Shown: positions 45,090 to 57,315, counted from the stretch's first letter. The stretch is 64,000 nt of DNA from Stagonosporopsis chrysanthemi (GCA_022560025.1 JAFISE010000081.1:62001-126000); one strand, 5' to 3'. The notes: a model not told the origin generated them from the letters alone. Numbers and translations: made by a program.

Positions 45090-46052
45090 ATGGCCGTCCC
45101 CTCCGCCTTCAACCAAGCGCACATCGATGCCTTCTATGACTACATTGGTTTCCCAGTCAGCCTGCGCCAGCACCAACCACTGCAAGATCCAGCAAATGAC
45201 ATCCACTTCCTGACCCAACTGCACGTGCACATGATCGCAGCCGTACCATATGACAACCTCTGGCTACACTACAGTCCTGCCCACCGCGTCGACATCACCC
45301 CCCTCGGCAACCTCGACAAAATCGTCAACCAAGCTCGCGGCCGGGGCAGCTACTGCATGGGCAACCACGTCCTACTGAACCACGTCCTCCGCTTCCTCGC
45401 CTTCCCTGCTTATCTCGGCCCTGCTCGCACCAGGCCACGCGTTGACTCCGTCCCCACGGGCGATTTCCCGGGTTGGATCCATCTCGTGAACATCATCACG
45501 CTCTCCGACGGCCAAGTCTGGACCATGGACGTTGGGTTCGGCGGCGACGGGCCCACCAAGCCGATGCCGCTCGTACACAATCAGCCCCAAGTCAATCTGG
45601 GCAGCCAGGAGGTGCGCCTCATGCACGACTGGATCCCCACACAGCTACACCGTACCGAGGCGAGCAAGCTATGGATCTATGAGTACCGCAATGGCGCTGA
45701 CAAGCCGTGGAATGCGTTCTACGCCTTCTCTGAGACGGAGGCTATGGAGGCGGATTTCCATGTAGTGAATCATTTCACCGGGACAAGTACTGATAGCCAT
45801 CAGACGGTGAACCAGCTGGTGGTGAAGTTTTTGCGGCGCGAGAAGGAAGATGGCTCCGGGGATCAGGAGATCTATGGAAAGCGGATGCTGCATAATGCTG
45901 TTGTGAAGGAGAATCTGGGGGGCAGGACGACGGTGCTGCAGGTTTGTAAGTCAGAGGCTGAGAGGGTGGCGGTGTTGAGGCAGTTGTTTGGGATGGAGCT
46001 TTCAGAAGAGGAGAGGGAGGCTATCAAAGGGACGCCGACAGAGATTAAGTAG
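45090..46052 (+). CDS. Arylamine N-acetyltransferase
   Basis: Single exon, about 320 aa from ATG 45090 (MAVPSAFNQAHIDAFYDYIG); an in-frame ATG six codons upstream is less likely. The Cys-His-Asp triad is in place: Cys in RGSYCMGNH, His in GWIHLVNI, Asp in WTMDVGFGG. The fold and length match the NAT family, which transfers acetyl or malonyl groups from CoA to arylamines. In Fusarium, NAT enzymes detoxify plant benzoxazinone breakdown products by N-malonylation. The active site block has MGN where many NATs have EQN or ENN, so substrate preference may differ. Confidence 0.9.
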   Translation: MAVPSAFNQAHIDAFYDYIGFPVSLRQHQPLQDPANDIHFLTQLHVHMIAAVPYDNLWLHYSPAHRVDITPLGNLDKIVNQARGRGSYCMGNHVLLNHVLRFLAFPAYLGPARTRPRVDSVPTGDFPGWIHLVNIITLSDGQVWTMDVGFGGDGPTKPMPLVHNQPQVNLGSQEVRLMHDWIPTQLHRTEASKLWIYEYRNGADKPWNAFYAFSETEAMEADFHVVNHFTGTSTDSHQTVNQLVVKFLRREKEDGSGDQEIYGKRMLHNAVVKENLGGRTTVLQVCKSEAERVAVLRQLFGMELSEEEREAIKGTPTEIK

Positions 46053-46432
46053 TGCTCCTCTGCGGTAATTGCTGTAATCACCTTGGACAGATAAATCGGC
46101 CATTAGACGTTGATATATGTTTTTACTGTTCGAAGACGATCATTACTGAAGGCGAGAAGGCGTTGAGTTGGCCCTTCCTCGAACGCAGTGAAGCTCCTAA
46201 TACCATCAAAAAACATATACCCGAAGTTTCTACAATCCAACTTTGCCTCCTATTCGCACGTTATCGCCTTTTCACTCCCGAGTCCGGAGTTCCAGCAGGC
46301 ATTCACTAAGCAGATCCCTCCCATGCCCTTAGGACGATCCCTACAACTGATCCAATCATCCAATACTACTCTCTACGCTTTAATCTACTCTCCACACTCT
46401 ACTCAGCTCTCCAACCAATACAACACTTCACA
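46053..46432. other. Intergenic
   Basis: Short AT-richer spacer between the NAT gene and the next gene, both on the plus strand. The last 130 nt are CT-rich, like a fungal promoter/leader. Confidence 0.4.
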
Positions 46433-47366
46433 ATGCACACCGTCCCATCAAAAACCCGGGACCCTTGGGATCCCGACATGCTTTATCGTCCCAAGGCCAT
46501 CCCACAAACACTTTGCGAGCACTTTATCAACGACCAGATCCTACCATTCATGCACGCACATCTCTCGCTCGAAGTCCCAGACCACAACTGCGAACCAGTG
46601 CTGCAACGCGCACTGAAGTTCGTCATGTGCATTGTACGCTCCCTTCCCCCTTCAGCCTACTCACCATACCACACTGCATTACATGTCATCGAGACCTAGT
46701 CTAACAAATTCAGGATCTTCTCAACGATGATACCGACTTCCGCAGTGCCTTCACAGCGATGCTAGACAACCGGACGACGACCAACGCGCGCGCCGCAATG
46801 GTGTTTCAAGACCGCGAGTTAGCCGCTTTACTTGCAGTCATGCGCGACATGGAGGTTGGGGACAATATTGCAGTAGTGCGGGCGTGGCGACTTGTGAGTT
46901 TTCTTTTCTCTGTCCTCGTTACTAATAAGCGGGTGAGGAGGGTGCTGATTCCGATAGGACGCTTGTGCGCGCGAGCCGGAGCGGGTCGATCGTCTTGTCT
47001 ATGCCGTTACGCGCACACAGCCGGCTGCGCACTGCGATTTGGACGATCATTTTCTTGTTGTAGTGGTGCTGCTGAGGCACTTTAAACATTGGGGCGGGTT
47101 GGTGCTGCCTCCGCAGCGTGCGGCGCGCGTTAAGCAGTTGGTGTATGAGGTGTTTTCTACCGGTAAGGTGGGGGTGCAGTATCCGAACTGGTGAGTCTTT
47201 GTAGGAACATCATGATTTGGCGATGAGGTGTACTGATGCAGATAGGCGTGACACTCTGGGGCTTATGCGACCACCGGGTCTGACTGTCTCAACAGGCGGT
47301 CATGGTAGTGATACGCTAGGACTTTTGGACGGATCGATGCCCATTGCATCAGGCTGGCCCTTGTGA
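46433..47366 (+). CDS. Uncharacterised conserved protein, 244 aa (intact member of a family also present at 36 kb)
   Basis: Four exons: 46433-46633, 46714-46893, 46958-47190 and 47246-47366, with phases 0, 0 and 2 and standard splice sites. It begins MHTVPSKTRDPWDPDMLYRP and is helical in character (ARAAMVFQDRELAALLAVMR). The most conserved-looking stretch is VVLLRHFKHWGGLVLPP followed by GVQYPNWRDTLGLMRPPG. It ends LDGSMPIASGWPL. Ending exon 3 at the stop after YPNW would miss the last 40 residues; the truncated paralogue near 36 kb also diverges exactly at NW. No signal peptide, membrane segment or known domain is recognised. Confidence 0.72.
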
Positions 47367-49733
47367 GCATCTAGGCCGGGTGAATATGCGGCCAAGAGGA
47401 CTGGTAAAGCTGGACGCTGAGGATCCGATGTCGTATGGACAAGATAGTGTTGAGTGAGATTTCGCTGGAAATATCTCTCGGCGGAGAAATCCGAGAGAGT
47501 TCGAACGGGCTAGAGCTGTCAGCACAGCCATGACTGAGTACCTATCACTCGCGAGCGTAAACTATTACCGATGAAGCAATCAACATGGTTCACACATAGT
47601 CAATGCTGGGTATCTTGTAGGCCTTTCCAATACAATATGAATGGTTTCCTCATATGTCCGTCCAATGATCTCCTGTCTAAAGAGCGCATTTACTAAAGAA
47701 AATAGCAAGCGTCTCTGAGTTGAGGCGGAGTACATAATTGTTAATGCAGCATGACCTATCAAAGGGGCTTTATTATGAGAGTATAGCGCTAAGACTATTG
47801 GACGAGAAAGTGAATCGTCAATGTTGGATGAAGTATGCACAATCAAACAGTATCGCTCACACTGTGCAGTGTGTGCAGACCAAGCGTAAAGGTTTGCATC
47901 GGCTTTCCTGTAAGGTTAGTGGAAGGCGATAGCAAACTGTACCAAGGACCAAGATCCCATTGCGGAGCCTAGTATTGATAGTCCAAATGGCGCGGTTAGA
48001 TCGTACGATGCGTTTGGGATATCGCTTGTTGCTTAGTGGAAGATACGAAGCCCATAACTTGGCCGGGCGTTCATCATGAAGTAGTGGGTGTACGGCGGGC
48101 CACGGTATCAGGTCACGCGACTCCTTTCAACTTCTAAGAGGCCTTGGAAGTAGCTGTTGAAGATCCTCTGCACGAGCACAGAGCCGGCAAGCTCGGCACT
48201 ATTCAGCCTTATCAGCGGCAACGATGTTCTGAGGCGAGGTTTTGATGCAGTCAGACCTCGCCAAGGTCGCCACTCAATCTGCTGTATGGTGATTGTATGG
48301 ACTCCACTGGCTGGTAGTACAGATACAGAATGGCGACGTGAGAGGGTCACTGCGCGTCTAGGCCACAAAGCATGGAGGCGAAGGATCGCACCCCGGTAAC
48401 TTGCTCATCCCTGGCTTTGATGCAGCAGAGCTCACGAGGGACCCGTTTCTTGGTACTATTCCAAACAGGAAGTTAATTGGTCAGTGTAATGGGCCTTGCA
48501 CGCGACAGACGCCCATGGGTCAGTTGGTGGCTACTCAAGCACGTCAGTTCCTGGGATCTCCACAGCGGACAACAGCTTAGAAAGAACAGATATTTGCACT
48601 CGGTCAACAACTATACGATCATTGCTACGCGTTCGACATGTGGATATCAGGGATCTGCAAGTTACAACGTGCAGAGGGAGTATATCGTGGAGTCGGGCTT
48701 CCCCACAAAGAGGACACGATGTGGCCAGTGCGCTCGGCGCGAAGACCCTTTCACTCGGTGCGGCCGCGTTCATCACTCGCGCTTCACACAACACCGCCAA
48801 GTGAGCTTCAGGCCCAAGTCGTTTTGTCTCCCTAAGGAAAGCTTTGCAGTCTTCACTTTGCTTCGCTATTTCGAATAGCTCGCACGAGCCTGCTTCGATG
48901 TGTTGCACAAAGCAGAAGAGCCCCAAAAAGGAGCCGGGTTGAAATGTTCACGATACCATGCTGTTGTTCAAATGGACTCGGTCACCGTGCCGTAATAATC
49001 GCGGTTGCTGATTGTCGCGATGGAACCTTGTTATCCTGCCACTTCGGTACCAAGCCCTTGGCTACCATCGTCCGCGGCTTGATTAGGAAGTTCACAGTGC
49101 TCGCCAAGGTGTAGGCCTGGGCGCACTCCCGTCGCTAGGAGGAAGCTTCAGCCAGCTTATCTTTTCTACCTTAGCTTGGGCTTGGAGACTCTTTTTCGAA
49201 CGTTCCAACGGCGAATCGTGGCAATATCGCTGCATGGATTGGCGTTTGACTTTCCTACTCTCCTCCCTTTCTCGTCGTACCTCCGGGGGCCTCATCACAA
49301 GTTGGGCTTGTCCCACGGTCTTGGATATCTCGAGGATCACGCTTAGCAGCGGTACCGAGCTAGAGCAACGCTTCTGTGATCCTTAGATTTCGCGAGGCGC
49401 AATTCCAATGTCTTGCATGCCTCATTATTGGAGTACTTGGCCGGTGATAGCATGTCAGAACAGCAAGTGGTTCGCGTTTGGGAGGTGGGGACAGTCCCAG
49501 TGTCGCGTGTGACACCCTTGCGCACCTCCAGGCTATTGTACTGGCCTGGACCATCGCACTGTGCATATATGAACGCCTGCGTCGCCATGTTCGACAAAAT
49601 TAGCTGTGTCGGTTCTTCCCACTTTCACCTCCTTGCGCACAGGGTCTTGCCGAGCTCAAGTAGCACGCCATAGTGCGCCTTCTTGCACCCTCCTACCCAC
49701 CACGTTCCCCCGTGCCGGTCGAGTCCAGCTACC
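47367..49733. other. 2.4 kb stretch without a recognised gene
   Basis: All six frames are interrupted. One frame at about 48365-48583 is protein-like (HGGEGSHPGNLLIPGFDAAE, then RDPFLGTIPNRKLIGQ) but it has a stop codon just upstream and no recognised family. The stretch looks like decayed coding sequence. PTR2 promoter elements are expected in the last few hundred bases. Confidence 0.45.
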
Positions 49734-51721
49734 ATGGCGGCCATCAACCACAACACCAAGGCTAGCCTTGAAATCACCAAAGGCGCAACAGCCCTCGAAC
49801 CTATTCCATTAGACGTCAGCGAGGCAAATTCGGTCCATGACGAAAATGAGAGACTGCTAGGTCCCTTCCCCACAGAGGAGGAGTGGGCGACACTACCTCG
49901 TGTCGCTGGTAGTATTCCATGGACTGCATGGACTGTTGCCAGCGTCGAGTTCGTTGAGCGCTTCTCTTACTACGGAACATCTGCCGTGTTCGTCAACTTC
50001 ATTCAGAAGAAGCTGCCCCCGGGCAGCAAGACTGGTGCCGGTTTCCTCAAGAAGCCCGGCTCCGGTGCGCTGAACATGGGACAGCGGGCCTCGACCGGAA
50101 TGACAACATGTTTGTGCTGTGCAAAAATGTCCCCGAATGCAAGCTGACACGCGCCCAGTCAACCAATTCTGGTCGTACTTCACACCATTGTTTGGTGCCT
50201 GGATTGCTGACGAGTACTGGGGTCGTTACAAGACCATTCAGGTAAGCATCATATCGCTGATCATAGCGATGATGTACTAACGTGCACACAGTGGGCTAAC
50301 TTGTTCTCCATCATTGGCCACATCATCTTGATCTTCTCAGCTATTCCAGCGGTGATCGTCAAACCCAAGGCCGCCATGGGCGTTTTCTCCGTTGGTCTCG
50401 TCATCATGGGAATTGGTACTGGTGGATTCAAGTCTAACATCTCGCCTCTCATCGCCGAACAGTACAAGCATCAGAAGGCGTATGTTCGCACCAGGAAGAA
50501 CGGAAAGAAGGAGATCGTTGATCCCGCTACTACCACAGCGCGTATCTACATCTACTTCTACCTGCTCATCAACGCTGGTTCACTCACTGGTTCCCTCGCT
50601 ATGGTCTACTCGGAGCACTTCGTTGGCTTCTGGCTGAGCTTCACCCTTCCGACCATCTGCTACCTCCTCTGCCCGATTATTTTGTTTTGGTTCAAGAAGA
50701 CCTACAAGCTGACACCCCCAACTGGCTCCGTCATGGGCAAGGCGTGGAAGCTTATCCGCTACGCAACCAAGAGGAGTGACCGTAAGAACATCCTCAAGGA
50801 CCCCCTTTTCTGGGACCGCATCAAGCCTAGCCAGATGCGTGCTCGCGGCGAGACCCTTCCTACTTTCATGACCTTCGACGACGCGTGGGTCGATGAGGTG
50901 CGCCGTGGTGTTCTTGCCTGCAAGGTCTTCCTGTGGTACCCCCTATATTGGCTCGGTATGTCTCCAACCTGATCGAGACAATTCAAAACGACTAACAGTG
51001 TCCAGCGTACAACCAAATGATGAACAACCTCGTTTCTCAAGCCAGTACGATGAACCTGGGTAGCACTCCCAACGATATCGTTGCTAAGCTGAACCCGATC
51101 TTCATCGTCATCGTCATTCCCATAATGGACTTTATCGTTTACCCGGCTCTTCGCAAGGCTGGTGTTGTCCTTTCACCCATCAAGAAGATCACCGCTGGAT
51201 TTGCTCTCAGCTCCATGGCCATGGTCTCGGCTTGTGTCACCCAGTACTACATCTACAAGATGTCACCTTGCGGCAACCGTATCAACGAGCTGTCATCTGC
51301 TACCGTGGACTGCAGCGCTGATATCTCGGTTTGGGTTCAGGTGTTCCCTTACGGACTCGTTGGCATGTCTGAGGTGCTTGCCTCTATCACCAAGCTGGAA
51401 TACGCATACACCAAAGCCCCTGCGAACATGAAGTCTACCATCCAGGCCATCGCTCTGTCTACCTCTGCTGTCTCCGCGGCTCTTGGTCAAGCCCTCGTTG
51501 CTCTATCTGAGGACCCTCTCCTTGTATGGAACTACGGGTCTGTTGCTGTTGTCGCTGCCATTGGCGGTGTTGGTTTCTACCTCACATTCCGCAAGGCTGA
51601 CGCAGAGGAGGATGCCCTGAACAACCTGAAGGAGAGTGAGTACATTGGTGGCCGTGAACAAGGCGATGCTGAGAGCGTGTCTATTCACAGCGTCAGGGAC
51701 GAGAAGAACGAGAAGCTCTAA
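49734..51721 (+). CDS. PTR2: Di/tripeptide transporter, POT/PTR family
   Basis: Four exons: 49734-50109, 50159-50241, 50292-50955 and 51006-51721, giving about 612 aa with around 12 membrane helices. Family signatures: the proton-coupling ExxER motif in VEFVERFSYYG, GTGGFKSNISPLIAEQY (second POT motif) and FYLLINAGSLTG. The first intron uses a GTTTGT donor and restores MTTFNQFWSYFTPLFGAWIA. PTR2 imports di- and tripeptides with protons at the plasma membrane. It is normally induced by amino acids and repressed by good nitrogen sources. The cytosolic tail is charged and ends VRDEKNEKL, with lysines that could be ubiquitin sites. Confidence 0.95.
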
Positions 51722-52235
51722 GCTTCGTTGGCCTTTCCAACTACGGTGGCGAGAATGCATGTTTGACGTGAGATTATACCCAACAATGATTTGTAATTGA
51801 ATGAATGCTTCAGAGTAACATGCTTGTTTTTTCTGTTTATGGTTCTCTAATGTGAACAGAGATGTTGAGTACGTAAATACGTCCTGCCCAGCTGCAGATC
51901 AATGAGAGCAGAGCAAAGACAATCATCCCAGCCGTAAGATGCCCATGTTCTGATGCAGCTCCAACCCTCGGCTGCATTCTGGAAAGTTTCCTAGCATTCT
52001 CAGTTCGTTCGATGATAATCGCGTAAGCTGCAGACGCACAGCGACAAGGCTGAGACCATGCGTCCAGTTCTGTACCAGCCATTGGTAGGCCTCGTACACG
52101 CCCGAAAATCCTGTTGCGGTGACTGTGATACCTACTACGGCAGCATCGCACATCACTGCAGCTATTTTCTAGGCTTGTCAGCATGACTGAACCAAAGTTA
52201 CGGTACAGCATTTCCGCCTGTAGAAGTATAAGAAG
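51722..52235. other. Intergenic
   Basis: Follows the PTR2 stop codon. Contains only unsupported frames; one minus-strand frame across 51837-52286 shows no recognised motif. Confidence 0.4.
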
Positions 52236-54065
52236 ATGATTTTTCCATGCACAACAGCCACGATACGCAATGCTACAGGGCGTCAATATACTTCAATAAC
52301 TTCTAAACAAGTTCTCCTTGTCGCTCTCTTAGCTCCCAATTTTCTTATCCTTGCTCAAAGCTCCACTGCCACACCTACACTCAATTCGACATACGACTAC
52401 ATTGTCGTAGGAGGAGGTCAGGTCTGGTCGTCTCCGAGAGGCTTGCAGAGACAGGCAAATCAGTCCTTGTTCTGGAAAGAGGTGGACCTTCACTGTTTTC
52501 ATCAGGTGGAGATGCTCTAACGTCCTGGAACCAAAGCCTTACAGTCTACGATGTACCTGCTCTGTTCTTTCAACTACCAAGATGGCCAGAGATATATTCC
52601 GTTTGCCCAGATATTCCTGCAGGTGCTGCGGCTGGTTGCATTCTCGGTGGAGGGACAGTGATCAATGGGTTACAATCGTTCGGCCGCCAAGCTTCGACTT
52701 CGACAGATGGCCCGCTGGCTGGCAATGGGATGATGTCAAAAACTCGGCTGCACATCTATATGAACGAAACCCAGGGTCTACAACGCCCTCTGTAGATGGG
52801 AAACATTACGACAATGATGTCTGGGACATCTTATCGGAGTTCTTCTCCCTTGGTGGTTACAGACAAGTTGATACCAACGAAGAACCTGACGAGAAGTACA
52901 AGGTGTACTCATATCCTGCAGTCAACACTGAAAGAGGCTACCGTGCAGGTCCTGTGCGCACTTACCTGCCACTCGCGGTAGATCGTCCGAACTTCCAGCT
53001 GCAGTTGCACACAAAGGTCGTTCGCGCAGTACGAGACAGATCGAAAATTATCGGGGTAGAAGTTGAGGATATCGCGGGTAACCGTTCGGTAATCAATGTC
53101 AGTCCGTACGGCAAAGTGATCCTAGCCGCTGGAGCTATGTCGAGTCCTCGCATCCTGTTCAACTCAGGCATTGGCCCGGCAGACCAGATCAGTATAGTGA
53201 AGAACAGTATTTCCGGCGTTCTCCTTCCTGCCAGAGAGGATTGGATTCAACTGCCAATCGGCTTTGTCCGAGACCATACTATTGTTGTCATTTCATTCAA
53301 GGTTCCAGGGGGCACGAATGTACTGAACCAGACTGAGTTCATCAACCCGAGTCAAGAGATCATCGGCCTATACGCCCAGGGTTCAGGGCCTCTTACGCAG
53401 TCATTCAACCGGTTGATGGCCTACTCCACGGTCAGGAACAAAGACGGTCATAAGACCCTCATTCAGACCTCTGGGACAGGCGTGCAAAATGATACGATCC
53501 AGTTCCTAGTTGCCACCACTTACAATTCCACTTCCACTGGAAAACTTGGTATCACACCCGATGGGAGAACAGAGTGGACGAAAAATCCATACCTGGAGTC
53601 CGCTTCAGACAAGGAGGCCATGGAAAAAGCGATTGACGAACTTTTGACCATCAGCCGCCTGCCTGGAAGTCCCATCACATACGACGGTCCCGCGAACTCC
53701 ACCGGCGCGTCGGTCCTCGAGGTCGCGGTCAGTAGACAGGATCCAAATAACATTATGATTCCGGGATGGCATATGGTGGGTACCACGATCATGGGCACCG
53801 ATGATGGAACGAAGAACGGGAGCAGCGTGGTGGACACGGATTGCAAGGTGTATGGCACAGGTACGATACAGCCCAGTACAGATGATTTCTTAAGTCTTAC
53901 TTACGTTTCGCAGATAATCTCTGTGTTGTTGATGCAGGCATGCATGCCGACTTACCAACGGGTAACACGCAGGCCATTGTCATGGTAGCGGCCGAGCACG
54001 CTGCGCAAAAGATCATTGCACTGGATGGTGCAACGAACGGCACTGCAAGACGCAGGTTGCTGTAA
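52236..54065 (+). pseudogene. Cellobiose-dehydrogenase-like GMC oxidoreductase, frameshifted
   Basis: Pieces of one AA3/GMC flavoprotein lie in order but in three frames. A secretion-type leader and NSTYDYIVVGGG come first (to about 52419). Next, SGLVVSERLAETGKSVLVLE to CILGGGTVINGL lies in another frame (about 52420-52672). Then TIVRPPSFDFDRWPAGWQWD lies in a third frame to VYGT, with an intron (53861-53913) and a final exon NLCVVDAGMHADLPTGNTQA ending at 54065. Neither frame change coincides with a possible GT-AG intron, so at least two indels are needed. Catalytic His (WHMVGTTIMG) and Asn (PTGNTQ) positions survive, suggesting recent decay or sequence error. Confidence 0.75.
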
Positions 54066-54774
54066 ATTCGAGTGTGCTCTCATGGTTGGAAGGCTGAAGG
54101 AAACGTCTGTACTTGAAGTCAATCCACTGTACCGATTCCTTCAGTGAGTGGTGAAAGATCTTTCACAGAAACGAAAGCTTGCATCCACCGTCAACAAATA
54201 TCGCATTCCATCAGTGGTGATATACTGGTGATGCTAGTAGTAATGTCGCAAAATGTCTGAGGTATCTCTGATGACCGGATCGAGAACCGTAGCATGTCCT
54301 GTGCGTTCAAAAAAAATAGAGACATCAGAGAGTTTGAGCAGAGCTTGAGAGAAACAAGCATAATGTTAGATCTCGGCCGAATGCGAAGTGGATCTCTGTT
54401 GGTCGAGCTAGGTAATGGCGATACTGTCCAGAACTCGATGGTCCGCGGTGGTGCTCGTGCCTGTACGGCCGGGCGCGTCGCGATCTTCTCCGCTTATCAG
54501 CCACAGTGTCGATTGTTGACACCTAGTTGTTTATGGTACCCAGGAACTGCTCAAACGCAAGCTTACGTATGCTTTGCCGATGCGTTTTGTGTTGCCAGTC
54601 GAGGAACTCGGTCGCATCTCCAATGTGTGAGAAGATCGGAAGAGTTCGGTGGTGGGGGCAGGCAACGACGTCATCCCACCAAGAACATCACAATCCAGTA
54701 TGAACACTACCATCGTGGAAGAAAGCAGCCAGTAGAAAAAGGCTTTACCTTGCCATAGTCCATTATGCGCTGGC
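54066..54774. other. Intergenic
   Basis: About 0.7 kb before the malic enzyme gene. A 154-codon open frame at 54294-54758 has no recognised similarity and is AT-richer than coding neighbours; not called. Confidence 0.4.
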
Positions 54775-56889
54775 ATGTACCCACGTTTGATAGCTAACAG
54801 ACTGGTATTCTCAAGAGCTCGCTCATCAGCACGAATAGCCAAAACCCCAAGTCATTCTCTTCTCGCAAACATGGCATCGCAGGCAAGAAGCACAAAGACA
54901 AACGAAAAGTTTGGACACTTGCCTCTCTCGACCTCAGGACCCCAAAAGACTACCCTGACTGCAAGTATCGAGCATTGCGAAGAAAGATTCATCGCTAAAT
55001 CTTATGTCAGGGCAATGCGCTCCTCCGAACCCCGTACTTTAACAAAGGTACCGCGTTTACAGCCGAAGAGCGTGCGACATTCAAGCTACATGGACTCATG
55101 CCAGACAACGTTCAGACTCTTGACGAGCAAGTACGGCGCGCATACGAACAGTACAAGTCGCGACCTAGCGACATCGCGAAGAACACGTTCATGACAAGCT
55201 TGAAGGAGCAGAATGAGGTCCTATATTACAAATTGATTCTGGATCATCTCAAGGAGATGTTCTCGATCATATACACGCCAACCGAAGGCGAAGCCATTGC
55301 GAATTACTCGCGACTCTTCAGGAAGCCTGAGGGCTGCTTCCTCAACATTGGAGATGTAGACCGAATCGAAGATGACATTAGGCAGTGGGGCAATCCTGAA
55401 GACATTGACATAATAGTGGTCAGTGATGGCCAGCAGATCTTGGGCATCGGCGACCAAGGCGTCGGCGCCATCCTTATAAGTGTTGCTAAGCTGGTCATAT
55501 ACACACTATGTGCTGGCATTCATCCTTCGCGCACTCTGCCCGTGGTACTTGACTGTGGCACAGACGTGAGGCCTAAGTTATCAGCGCTCTGAACCTGAGA
55601 CTGACACAACGCCAGAACAAAGAGCTGCTCGACGACGATCTTTACCTTGGTCTGCGAAAGCCTCGTGCTACCGGAGAAGAGTACGACAACTTCGTCAACA
55701 CTTTCGTCAAAGCTGCAAGAAAGCACTATCCCAACGCTTATATTCATTTCGAAGACTTCGGTCTGAAAAATGCGAGAAGGATCCTTAACAAGTACACACC
55801 TGAGATTGCTTGCTTCAATGATGATATACAAGGCACCGGCTGTGTTACGCTAGCCGCAGTTATGGCGGCCTTCAAGGTCAGCAGCACCAAATGGGACGAG
55901 GCGCGATTCGTTATGTTTGGTGCGGGCACTGCAGGGACGGGTATTGCCGACCAAATCAAAGGCGCGATATCGCAGCGGACTGGCAAGTCAATAGAAGAAG
56001 CAGGAAAGCAAATCTGGTCAGTGCTCAAATCAACTCCGTTGAGAAACTCCTGAAAGCTTACAACTCGATAGGTGTGTAGACAGACCAGGTCTTCTCTTAG
56101 AAGGGAAGAAGGACCAGCTTACACCCGCCCAAGTCGGATATGCTCGGAAAGACAGTGAATGGGAAGGCAGAGACCACAACGATCTACTCTCTGTCGTCAA
56201 GGAGGTCAAGCCACACGTCCTGATCGGCACATCGACCAAGCCTGGAGCCTTCACGGAAGAAGTCGTAAAGGAAATGGCAAAGCATGTCGAGCGTCCAGCT
56301 ATCTTCCCACTTTCAAACCCTACCAGGTTGCACGAGGCTAAACCCCAAGACCTGTACGACTGGACCAATGGCAGGGTGTTGGTCGCCACTGGCTCGCCCT
56401 TTGATCCCGTCAAGCACGATGGCAAAGAATTCGAAATCTGTAAGTCAAGTCTTGTATCTGTCAAGCCTTGTGTGCTAAGAGTCTCCAGCTGAATGTAACA
56501 ATTCTGTGACCTTCCCTGGTATCGGGCTCGGTGCGATTCTCAGCCGAACCCGCCTCATGACCCCAGCACTCCTCGTGGCCGCTGTCGAGGCGCTAGCCGC
56601 CGCTGCACCAGTTGTCACTGGCTCCGGCTCGGGCCTTCTTCCCGATGTGGAAGACGTTCGAGAAATCAGCGTGCAGATTGCAAGAAGCGTGATCAAGAAA
56701 GCCGTCGAGGACGGCCTGGCCCAGGAGAAAAATATTCCTACAAACGACGATGACTTGGAAGAGTGGATCCGTGAGCAGATGTGGAAGGCAGAGTACAGGA
56801 AACTGGAGCTGATTGGTGAGAATGGGGCAGACTCACACGCCAAAGGAGAGATGGGGACGGGCAGTCAGCAGAGGGAGGCAAGATTTTGA
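54775..56889 (+). CDS. MAE1: Malic enzyme (NAD type, probably mitochondrial)
   Basis: Five exons: 54775-54960, 55011-55565, 55616-56016, 56072-56439 and 56489-56889, giving about 636 aa. The N-terminus MYPRLIANRLVFSRARSSAR is a likely mitochondrial leader. The first intron begins GCAAGT rather than GT; only this junction restores HLPLSTSGP...TLT joined to GNALLRTPYFNKG. Catalytic and metal motifs: IYTPTEGEAI, YIHFEDFGLKNARRIL, CFNDDIQGTGCVT; NAD-binding FGAGTAGTGIAD; then PLSNPT. It decarboxylates malate to pyruvate with NAD(P) reduction. The C-terminal end (GENGADSHAKGEMG) is variable. An internal ATG (MASQARSTK) could produce a cytosolic form. Confidence 0.94.
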
Positions 56890-57315
56890 GCTTATCTGCG
56901 TGTCGCAGATCGAAAATTACTATTATCCTGTTGCCAAACCACCGGGTTGCAGAGAACCCTTTTATGCAACGCAAATACGCCCAAACCAAGCTGCACTTCT
57001 ATTATACAGCTTCGACAAAACCCCAAGCAAACAGACAGATGAATTCTTATCCTGTTCTCGTATTTTGTCCACTCCAGAATCAGCCAAGCCGTCTGGCCAT
57101 TGCTTCGCCAGGACGCCTGAAACTGATCGCCAGGGAGATTCCGCCTCTGGTAGTACAGCCGATAAGGCGTACCACTACATTGCAAGCGGGCGCAATGCGA
57201 ATCGCAGCGCCATCGTGCAACCGAATAACCTCATCTTGGAGCGGATGGGGACGCACCGCGGTATTAGGAGTAATACAGTGTAGAAACAAAGCCCCAAAGG
57301 GCAAATAATCTATGT
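56890..57315. other. Intergenic between convergent genes
   Basis: About 0.43 kb between malic enzyme and the glycosyltransferase gene. No feature recognised. Confidence 0.4.

Noticed and set aside
54294..54758. A 154-codon frame before the malic enzyme gene
   Set aside because: No recognisable domain, irregular codon use, and overlapping frames on the other strand of equal quality.
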